A program made the translations under genes and the position numbers. DNA of 22,553 bases from QHWK01 sp035315685 (GTDB lineage Bacteria > Acidobacteriota > Vicinamibacteria > Vicinamibacterales > CAVVIG01), in the NCBI GenBank assembly GCA_035315685.1, contig DATFXR010000677.1, forward strand, positions 1 through 22,553. Direction: 5' to 3'. The notes under the pieces are model-generated. The model was not told where the DNA came from, made no database searches, and saw only the letters and a list, made by a program, of their open reading frames with translations. Shown here one piece after another: positions 5,555-14,500 of the stretch (positions are counted from its first letter, which is position 1; each line of letters begins with the position of its first letter).

Positions 5555-8296
5555 CTAGACGAGGCGGCGTGCGAACAGCCGGCGGCCGCCGAGCGAGGTG
5601 TGGAAGCCGTAAACGACGAGACTCATCAGGCCGAGCAAGACCACGACGGTTCGCCCTGCATACCATTCCGAGAAATCGAGCGTGATCGGAAGGCGCATCA
5701 ATGCGCTGCCAACCGATACTTCGATGACAGCCGCGACCAGACCGAACTGGAGCAGTACGAACACCGACACTGCCGTGATGACCAGGCCGACAGCCGTTTC
5801 GAGCAGGAGGTGGTCGCCCGGAAGCGTGACGACTGGTAACGAGACCAGCACCGTGGCCACGATGGCCAGCCAGTCGTGACGAAGCGCGATGCGCAGGAGC
5901 AGCAGAATCAAGAGCCACGCGAGGGCCAGCCCCAGTGCTTCGAGGGGGATGAACAAGGCGAGGCTTGCACACTGCCGCCATGACCCGAGGGCATCCATCG
6001 GCGACGCGAACGGATCCGGAACAGCCAGACCGAGCCACGGCGGGACGATGAATTCCGCCTCGCGCAGCAGCACGACCGCCACGCCGGCGAGCGACCCGAT
6101 CAGAATCTCCTCTCCGACCAGCGGATCACGCAGGCGGCCCGAGAGCAGGCGATTCCACGAGATCAACACGCGCGGCCACCGCTCGCGGACGAACGGTTCG
6201 AACGCGACGTAAATGAGAAAGGTGAAACCGGCGTAGAACAGATTCCAGCTGGCGATTCTGACGAAGATCAGGTACTCGTCCCGCGCTCTCGCAACGTGGT
6301 CCGCTCGCAGGAGGCCCAGCAGCAGGCCGATGCCGAAGACATAAGCCGCGAGCTTCAGCGCACCCGAGCGGTCCCAGCGTCCCTGACGCATGTTCCACCG
6401 TGCGAGAATCCCCGCGCCCGCCAACGCGGCGAGCGTCATGATGAAAAACGCGGGTTGCGACAACGGCTCTTCTGATCGCACCGATGTGTCCGACGCGGCC
6501 GACGGGACGCTGCGCGTCGCATCGAAGACCACCGGTCTTCCATCCCATGCGGCTGCGATGATCGAGATGCGTTCGTCCGGTCGATTCGCTGCGGCGCCTT
6601 CCCACGCGGCCACGAGGTCATGGGCGATGGGCGGGCGCCACTGTGTCTCGCGCGACGCGAATGCGCGGTCGTCGAGACCGGCCTCCGAAAACGCCGAGGC
6701 CCAATCCACAGCGCGCGGCGTCGCACGTTCGCGAGGGCCGGGCACGGCGGTGAACCGAAGCAGTCTTCCCGCCGGGTCCAACGTCACGTCGGCCATGCCC
6801 GGCACATCTGCCGGAGGCTCGCGATACTGGATGACGCCGAATGTGTTCTCCGGTACGAGCAATCTCGGGCTTTGGCGATACACGAAGAACAACCCACTTC
6901 GCCTGGGCACCCGGCTCGGCGCGTCGTACAGGGCTGACCTCTTGCGCGCCATCTCTTCATACGGCTGTGGCGTGACGAACCAGTACGCGCTGGCGACCGG
7001 ATCCTCCGTGTAACCCAATCTGGTCACGACCTGCCGCGCGCGTTCGGCCAGCGCTTCTGGCGGCTTGGTCATCGTGATCTGCCGGTACAGCATCATCGGC
7101 CGCAGCTGCCAGGCCGCTGTGAGCAACCCGACGATCGCCAGTCCCAGACAGACGCCCGCGGCAATCGGCCGGAGTCTGCCCGTTTCTCCGGCTGCCGCCA
7201 CCATTTCTGGAGACGGAATCTCGCCGGCTGCCAGCGCCGCCAGCATTGGATCGGAACCGCCCGGCAAGCCTGACGCAACCGCTCTGACCGACGCCGGCCT
7301 CGCGGCGGGATCGGTCTTCAGACATCGCGCAATCACGCTCTTGATCGACGGATCGATGTCGGCCGAACGCACGAGAGCTTCGGCGTCGCGTTCCGACTGA
7401 CGCCGTTGCTGAGGCGTGGCGACACGAAACAGTCGCGTGCCGGTCAGCAGCTCGTAGAGGACGAGCCCAAGCGCGAAGATATCCGTTTGCGCGGTGAGTG
7501 ATCCGCTGGCAGCCTGCTCGGGAGCCATGTAGGCCGGCGTGCCCGCGATCTCTCCCGCCGTCCGGCTCTCGGTGGTCACCGCGAGCCCGAAATCGGCGAT
7601 GCGGGCGCGTCCGCGACCGTCGATCATGATGTTGGCGGGCTTCAGATCGCGATGCAGGACGCCCTGGTCGTGTGCCGCCGCCAGCCCGGCGCACAACTGG
7701 CGCGCGATTTCCAGAACCTTCTCGTGTGGGAGTCGGCCGATTCGCTGCAGCAGCGCGGCGAGGTCCTCTCCGTCGATGTACTCCATCGAGAGGTAGTGCC
7801 GTCCATCGGCTTCGCCGATGTCGTATACGCGGCAGACGTTCGGATGCGAAATCTGGCGGGCGAGGCGCACTTCGGTCACCAGCCGCCTCATCCGGCCGGC
7901 GTCATCGGCGAACTCCGCCGCAAGAAACTTCAGCGCGACCCGCTGTCCGACCTTGAGGTCGTCGGCTCGATAGACTTCGGCCATCCCGCCGCGTCCGAGC
8001 AGGCTGACGATCCGGTATCTCCTGCCGACCACAGCGCCTGGTTGAAATCCGGTTCGATCGGCTGGAGCGGTGGCTGTGAGAATTGTGTCGATCGCTTTGT
8101 TGGCCGCGTTGTTGGCCGGTATCGGGGCGGTGACGGAGCCGCCGCTGCGATCGTGAGCGAGCCGCGCTTCGATCTCGCGGCGCAGCGTCGTATCGCCGCC
8201 ACACGCGGCGATCAGGAACGCGGGCCGCTCGGTTTCGTCGCGCTCGCGTGCCGCGTTGACGAGCCGCGCAATCAGTTCCGCGCGATCAGGGATCAT
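5555..8296 (-). CDS. Ser/Thr protein kinase with polytopic membrane C-terminus
   Basis: A 913-residue protein. Residues 1-90 are an acidic helical leader found in many bacterial kinases of this type (ELIARLVNAARERDETERPA). The kinase domain spans about 94-345: glycine loop LLGRGGMAEVY (99-109), Lys123 in VALKFL, catalytic loop HRDLKPAN (215-222), DFGLA (235-239), and APE (258-260) after GTPAYM. All catalytic residues are present, so it should be active and phosphorylate Ser/Thr in the cytoplasm. A transmembrane helix at about 378-396 leads to a predicted external segment of about 220 residues (400-615) with no recognised domain. About eight more hydrophobic helices follow (near 616-634, 647-663, 682-700, 730-745, 778-803, 808-824, 832-860 and 882-900), an unusual membrane half that might sense or transport something. 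It is transcribed divergently from the Tc toxin operon across 208 bases. Confidence 0.93.
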   Translation of the reverse strand: MIPDRAELIARLVNAARERDETERPAFLIAACGGDTTLRREIEARLAHDRSGGSVTAPIPANNAANKAIDTILTATAPADRTGFQPGAVVGRRYRIVSLLGRGGMAEVYRADDLKVGQRVALKFLAAEFADDAGRMRRLVTEVRLARQISHPNVCRVYDIGEADGRHYLSMEYIDGEDLAALLQRIGRLPHEKVLEIARQLCAGLAAAHDQGVLHRDLKPANIMIDGRGRARIADFGLAVTTESRTAGEIAGTPAYMAPEQAASGSLTAQTDIFALGLVLYELLTGTRLFRVATPQQRRQSERDAEALVRSADIDPSIKSVIARCLKTDPAARPASVRAVASGLPGGSDPMLAALAAGEIPSPEMVAAAGETGRLRPIAAGVCLGLAIVGLLTAAWQLRPMMLYRQITMTKPPEALAERARQVVTRLGYTEDPVASAYWFVTPQPYEEMARKRSALYDAPSRVPRRSGLFFVYRQSPRLLVPENTFGVIQYREPPADVPGMADVTLDPAGRLLRFTAVPGPRERATPRAVDWASAFSEAGLDDRAFASRETQWRPPIAHDLVAAWEGAAANRPDERISIIAAAWDGRPVVFDATRSVPSAASDTSVRSEEPLSQPAFFIMTLAALAGAGILARWNMRQGRWDRSGALKLAAYVFGIGLLLGLLRADHVARARDEYLIFVRIASWNLFYAGFTFLIYVAFEPFVRERWPRVLISWNRLLSGRLRDPLVGEEILIGSLAGVAVVLLREAEFIVPPWLGLAVPDPFASPMDALGSWRQCASLALFIPLEALGLALAWLLILLLLRIALRHDWLAIVATVLVSLPVVTLPGDHLLLETAVGLVITAVSVFVLLQFGLVAAVIEVSVGSALMRLPITLDFSEWYAGRTVVVLLGLMSLVVYGFHTSLGGRRLFARRLV

Positions 8297-8370
8297 GAGC
8301 TGGATCGATCCCCCGGGTTCTGAAATCTCTCGCGAGCCCGGATTCTACGGCAGGTCCCGGTGCCAGTGCC

Positions 8371-8380
8371 GATTGCAATC
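8371..8380. repeat. 10-bp palindrome GATTGCAATC between kinase and toxin operon
   Basis: A perfect palindrome near the middle of the 208-base spacer (8297-8504) that separates the kinase start from the toxin start. A second, shorter palindrome (CTCGCGAG, 8329-8336) lies nearer the kinase. TTGCAA at 8373-8378 could serve as a -35-like element toward the toxin gene, but the best -10 candidate downstream is poor. Any promoter or operator role is speculative. Confidence 0.3.
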
Positions 8381-8495
8381 GCGCCTCCGCCGATTACTGA
8401 ACCCTTTATGAGTTCGCAAGCGCCGCGTGAGGCATCCGGATTACGGATCTGGCTCTTGATTTCGACCGCCGTCAGTGGTCCCATTTGCGCCTCGC

Positions 8496-8500
8496 GAGGA
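8496..8500 (+). promoter_or_regulatory. Ribosome binding site deciding the toxin start
   Basis: GAGGA followed by ACAG and ATG at 8505. This supports the ATG at 8505 over the in-frame GTG at 8475, which has no purine-rich site and would add ten residues. Confidence 0.6.
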
Positions 8501-8504
8501 ACAG

Positions 8505-11500
8505 ATGGCGGACTCGGATGCGGCGTCGCGGCCGGAGATCTCGCCGAAGGGTCCCGGCGCACCAGCGAAGACGGATCATGCGGGCGGACATGAGCAGGAC
8601 TTCTTCCTGAAGATCCCGTCGGTCGGCCTGCCCAAAGGCGGCGGCGCCCTCAAGGGGATCGACGAGAAGTTCGCGATCAACCCGGTCAACGGGACGGCGT
8701 CGATCACGGTTCCCCTTCCGCTCACGCCGGGTCGCGCGGGCGCGATGCCGTCGCTCGGCCTCACCTACAACTCCGGCGGCGGCAACGGCGTCTTCGGCCT
8801 CGGCTGGAGCCTCGCGCTTCCGGCGATTCAGCGCCGCACCGACAAGGCGCTCCCCCGCTACGAAGATGCGCATGACAGCGACACGTTCCTGATCAACGAG
8901 GCGGACGATCTCGTTCCGGCACTACGACAGGACCAGCTCGGCGCCTGGGTAGCCGACCAGTTCACCGACGCCGCGGGCGTGCACGTCCGGCGCTATCGCC
9001 CGCGCATCGAGGGGGCGTTCTCGCGCATCGAGTGGATCCGCACGACAACCGACGGCGGCGGCTGGTGGCGCGTCACCTCACGCGAGAATCATGTGACGTT
9101 CTACGGGCTGACGCCCTCCGCGCGCATCGTCGATCCCGCCGATCCGAAGGGCGCGCGCGTCTTCAAGTGGCTGCCCGAGCTCTCGTTCGACGACCGGGGA
9201 AATTGCGCGCAGTATTACTACCTCCCGGAGGACACCGCCGGCGTGACGCCGGCCATGCCGGAGCGCAACCGTCTGAATGGCGTGACCGCCTCCGCGAACA
9301 CGCATCTCAAGCGGATTGCGTACTGCAATCTCGATCCGTGTTTCCTCGATCCCGGCGCGCCGTTCGCGCCGGCGCTTCCGGTCAACCCACGCTATCTATT
9401 CGACGTCGTGTTCGATTACGGCGACCACGACCTGGCGGCGCCGGTTCCGACGCCGTCGCAGCCGTGGCCATGCCGGCTCGACCCGTTTTCGAGCTACCGC
9501 TCAGGCTTCGAGATCCGCACCCGGCGGCTGTGCCAGCGCGTACTCGTGTTCCACTCGTTTCGTGAGCTCGGCGACGGCCTGACGCTCGCGCCGTGCCTCG
9601 TCCGCTCGCTCGATCTCCACTATCGCTTCTCCGGAAATGCTGCCGCGTCGCAGGCGGAACGCGACAACGCCGAGACCGAGCTGCTCGCGTCAGCCGAGGT
9701 CGTCAGCTACCGCCGGAATGCGGCCGGTTACGATCGCGCCGCCGCGCCCGCCATGAGCTTTCAGTACCAGGAGCTCACGTTCGGTCACGACGTCGTCGAG
9801 GTCTCGGCGGCCGATCTCGCCGGCGCGCCGGAGGGCCTCGGCGGGAACTACCAGTGGGTGGATCTCTACGATGAAGGGATCGCAGGCATCCTGTCCGAGC
9901 ACGAAGCCGCCTGGCTCTACAAATCGAACTTCGGCGACGGAAGGTTTTCGGATCCGCAGTACGTGGCGCAGCGGCCTTCATTCGCCGGGATCGCGTCCGG
10001 CGGACTGCAGCTGCTCGACCTCGAAGCCGACGGCCGCAAGTTCGTCGTCTCGAGTGGCACGCCGCGCGGGTATTTCGAGATTGACGAAACCTCCGGCGTC
10101 AAGCCGTTCGTTCCTTTCGAGCGTGTCGCCAACCTGAAGGATGACAGCAGCGTCCGGATGATCGATCTCGACGGCGACGGCCGCCCTGAGCTGGTGCTGT
10201 CAGAGGACGAGGCGTTCGTCTGGTATCCGTCGCTCGGCGTGGAAGGCTACGACGATCCACAACGGTCGTACAGGCCCTCGGACGAGGAGCGTGGACCGCG
10301 AGTCGTCTTCTCCGAGGCCGAACAGACCGTCTTTCTCGCCGACATGACCGGCGACGGCCTCGTCGACATCGTCCGCATCCGCAACGGCGAAGTCTGCTAC
10401 TGGCCGAACCTCGGGTTCGGGCGATTCGGCGCACGCGTCACGATGGATCGCGCGCCGGTCTTCGACCTGCCCGACCGGTTCGATCCCCGCTACGTGCAGC
10501 TCGCCGACATCAGCGGCAGCGGAACTGCGGACATCATGTATCTGCACCCGCGGCGGTTGCAGGCGTTTCTCAATCGATCGGGCAACGGGTTCGGCGATTC
10601 GATCGACATCGCGCCGTTTCCGTCGCTCGAACCGCCAAACCGCGTCACGGTCACCGATTTTCTCGGACGCGGCACCGCCTGTCTCGTGTGGTCCTCGTCT
10701 CTGCCCGCGAATGCGCACGCGCCGCTTCGTTATCTCGATCTGATGAACGGCCAGAAGCCGTGGCTGCTCGCGACGTACTCGAACGGCCGCGGCAAGGAGG
10801 TCTCGTTCGAGTATCGGAGCTCGACGCAGTACTACCTGGACGACAAGCGGGCCGGCACGCCGTGGATCACGAAGCTGCCCTTTCCGGTCCATTGCGTCGC
10901 CCGCGTGATCACGAGCGAGGCGGTGACGGGCCACCGGTTCGTCCAGGAGATGAGCTATCGGCACGGCTATTACGACCACGCCGAGCGCGAGTTCCGCGGC
11001 TTCGGCCGCGTGGACACGCTCGACAGCGAGCGCTTCGAGAACTTCGTTCGCAGCGGTGGCTCGAACATCGTCGATCAGCCGCTCTTCCAGCCCCCGGTAT
11101 TGACGCGCACCTGGTATCACACTGGCGCATATGTCGATCGAGAGCGGATGCGCGTGTCGTTGGCCGGCGAGTACTACGCGAATCCCGCCTTCGCCGAGCA
11201 CGCGCTGCCCGGGCCGGACGGCATGTCGGCCGCGCTGTCCCTGATCGAAGAACGCGAGGCGTTCCGCGCCTGCAAGGGCCGGATGATCCGGCAGGAGATC
11301 TACGCGTTGGACGGCGCGCCCGGCCAATCGGCGCCCTACACGACGGCCAGTCACACCTGGACGATTCAGCTGGTGCAGCCGCGGGCGGTCAATCAGCACG
11401 CGGTCTTCCTGCCGCTCGAGACCGAGGCGCTCACCTACCACTACGAGCGCAACAGCACGGACCCGCGCACGATCCACGAGCTGAACCTGGCGCACGACGA

Positions 11501-14500
11501 GATCGGCAACGTGCTCCGGTCTGCGTCGGTCGCATACCCGCGGCGGACTCCCGACGCGTCGCTGCCGCAGCCGGTCCAGGATGAGCAATCGCGTGTCCTC
11601 ATCACGTGCGTCGAGTACGGCTTCACACTCGATCAGGTCGGCGACTCGTTTTACCGACTGCGGCAACCGTCGGAGACACGCACCTACCAACTTTCGGGCC
11701 TGGCAGCGCCGGCCGGTTGTTTCACAGCTGCGCTCCTCGAGACGGCGCTCGGTGCCGCTCAGCCGATCGGATATGAAGCGACCGCAGTCGCCAGCCCTTC
11801 GAAGCGCCTGCTCCATCGCGAGCGAACTCTCTATTGGAACGAGACTGCGACAGCGGCACTTCCGCTCGGCGCGATGAATCGGCTCGGCCTTCGCTACGAA
11901 TCGTACCGGCTCTGTTTCACGACGCCGCTGCTCCAGGACCTGCTGGGCAACCGCTGGAATCCGGCGATGCTCGTCGAGGGGCACTTCGTCCTCTCCGACG
12001 ACTACAAGGCAGCCGGACTGTTTCCCCCGGAAGACGCGTCAGGCGACGCGTGGGCGCGTTCGGGACACACGGAGCTGTTCGCCAACCCGGCGCAACATTT
12101 CTATCTGCCGCTCACGTTCCACGACGCCGATGGCAGCGTGACGACTGCCACCTACTACTCCGACTATCACCTGGTCATCGAGTCGATGGTCGATGCGGTC
12201 GGCAATCTCCAGCACGCGGAGGCGTTCGACTTCCGGGTCGTCTCTCCGATCCGGACGCGGGACGCCAATTCGAACCTCGTGGAGGTCGCGCTCGACGTGC
12301 GCGGCCTGGTGACGGGCACGGCGATTCGCGGCAAAGGCGACGAGGCCGACGATCTCGACGGCTTCGCCGCCGACCTCAGTGCGGCGCAGATCGCCGCCTT
12401 TTTCTCGGATCCGGACACCCACGGGCCGGCGCTCATCGGCAACGCGACGACCCGGTTCGTGTACGACCACTTCAGCATCCCGGCGCGCGCCGCGCTGGTG
12501 ACGCGGGAGACCCATCATCGCGACGAGATCCAGACCGGAGTGCCGAGCCCACTCCGGTATTCGTTCGAGTACACCGACGGGATGGGCCGCGTCGCGATGA
12601 AGAAGGTGCAGGCAAATCCTGGCCCTGCCAGACAACTGGACGCGGCTGGCAGCGTCGTCGTCGTCGACACCGCGCCGTCGCTGCGCTGGGTCGGCGACGG
12701 CCGGACGGTCGTCAACAACAAGGGCAACCCGGTCAAGCAGTACGAACCGTACTTCAGCGTGACGCACGCCTATGAGAGTGCGGCGGCGCTGGTCGGGATC
12801 GGAGCGACGCCGATCCTCTCCTACGATCCACTCGGCCGGAACATCCGCACCGATCTGCAGAACGGCACCTTCCGCAGGCGCGTGTTCGATGTCTGGCACT
12901 CCGAGAGCTGGGACGAAAACGACACGGTTCTGCAGAGCGCGTGGTACGACCAACGGACCAATGGTGCGCTCGCCGCCGATCCCGACCAGCACGCCGCGGC
13001 GCAGAAGGCGGCGCTCCATCACGACACGCCGCTGGTCGAGCATGTCGATACGATCGGGCGCGCGTTCTATTCGGTTGCTCACAACCGCTTCCGCGACGAC
13101 AACAACACGATCGTCGACGAGCATCCGGCGACGCGTGCCGTGCTCGACATCGAAGGCCAGCGGCGGCAGGCCATCGACGCGCGCGGAAACGTCCTCGTGC
13201 ACTGCAAGTACGACATGCTCGGGCAGGCGGCGTGGCAGCAGAGTGCCGACGCCGGCACGCGCCGGCTGCTGAACGACTCGATGCAGAAGCCGCTCTACAG
13301 CTGGGATCCCGACGACAACCGGGTCCAGATCGTCTACGACGCGCTGCACCGCACGATCGAGCGTCGGGCGGTGCTGGCCGACAACACCGCGCTGACATTC
13401 GAAACGCAGGTCTGGGGCGAGGGGCAGCCGAACGACACCCAGCTCAATCTGCGCGGGCAGCTCGTACAGCAGACCGACGGCGCAGGCGTGGTCACGCACC
13501 TCGTCTACGACTTCAAGGCGAACCTGCTCCACAGCTCGCGCGACCTGACGTCCGACTACACGGCGACGCCAAACTGGGGCGGCGCAACACCGGTGTCGAT
13601 GCAGGGCGTTGCACGCCTGACGATCGCCGAATTCGACGCGATGAATCGTCCGGTCAAGGTCACAACGCCGGACGGAAGCGTGACGACGAGCCACTACGAT
13701 CGCGCCGGCTACCTGACGACGGTGACCGTGTCGGTTGCGGGCGGCGCCGAGACGACCATCCTGGGTGGCGTCGAACACGACGAGAAAGGACACCGGCTGC
13801 GGGTCGAGTACGGCAGCGGCGTCACCGCGCTCTACGACTACGATCCGCTCGTCTTCCGCCTGACGCGCGCGCAGTTGCTGAGGCCTGCTGATCACACGAC
13901 GCTCCAGGACATCCGCTACGTTCACGACGCCGTCGGCAACGTGACGTCGATGGTCGATGCGGCGCAGCAGAGCACGTACTTCAACAACCAGCTGATCGAT
14001 CCGCGCCAGGACTTCGAGTACGACGCGCTCTACCAGCTGGTGACCGCCGAAGGCCGCGAGGCGGTGGGCCAGAATCTTCCGGTTGACGATCACGACACCG
14101 CGCGGCGTTTTCTCGACTTCAAGGCGGATGGGAATGCCGTACAGCGCTATCGCCAGCGCTACGCGTACGACCTGTCGGGAAACATCGTCGCCATGCGTCA
14201 TCTGGCCGGCAACGGCGCCTTCACCAATCAATGGACGCGCACCTTTACCGCGGAAGCACAAAGCAATCGGCTGCAGACGGTGACGCTCGGCCAGCAGACG
14301 GACGCGTTCCACTACGACGCGTCGGGCAATCTGACGGCGCTGCCGCATCTCCCGGGCATCTTCTGGGACTTTCAGGGCCGTGTGACGCGGCTCGATCTCG
14401 GAGGCGGCGGCGCGGCCTGGTATCAGTACGACGCCTCAGGCGATCGGGTCAGAAAGGTCGTCGAGCGGCAAGGCGGACTCGTCGAGGATCGGATCTACCT

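Noticed and set aside
8371..8410. Sigma-70 promoter toward the toxin (TTGCAA with TACTGA or TTTATG)
   Set aside because: The -10 matches are poor and the spacing is off; not enough to call a promoter.
12039..14348. 769-codon minus-strand frame opposite the toxin fusion
   Set aside because: Antisense shadow of the RHS region; no recognisable protein features. The same holds for the minus frames at 10200-11984, 14526-15980 and 21048-22394.
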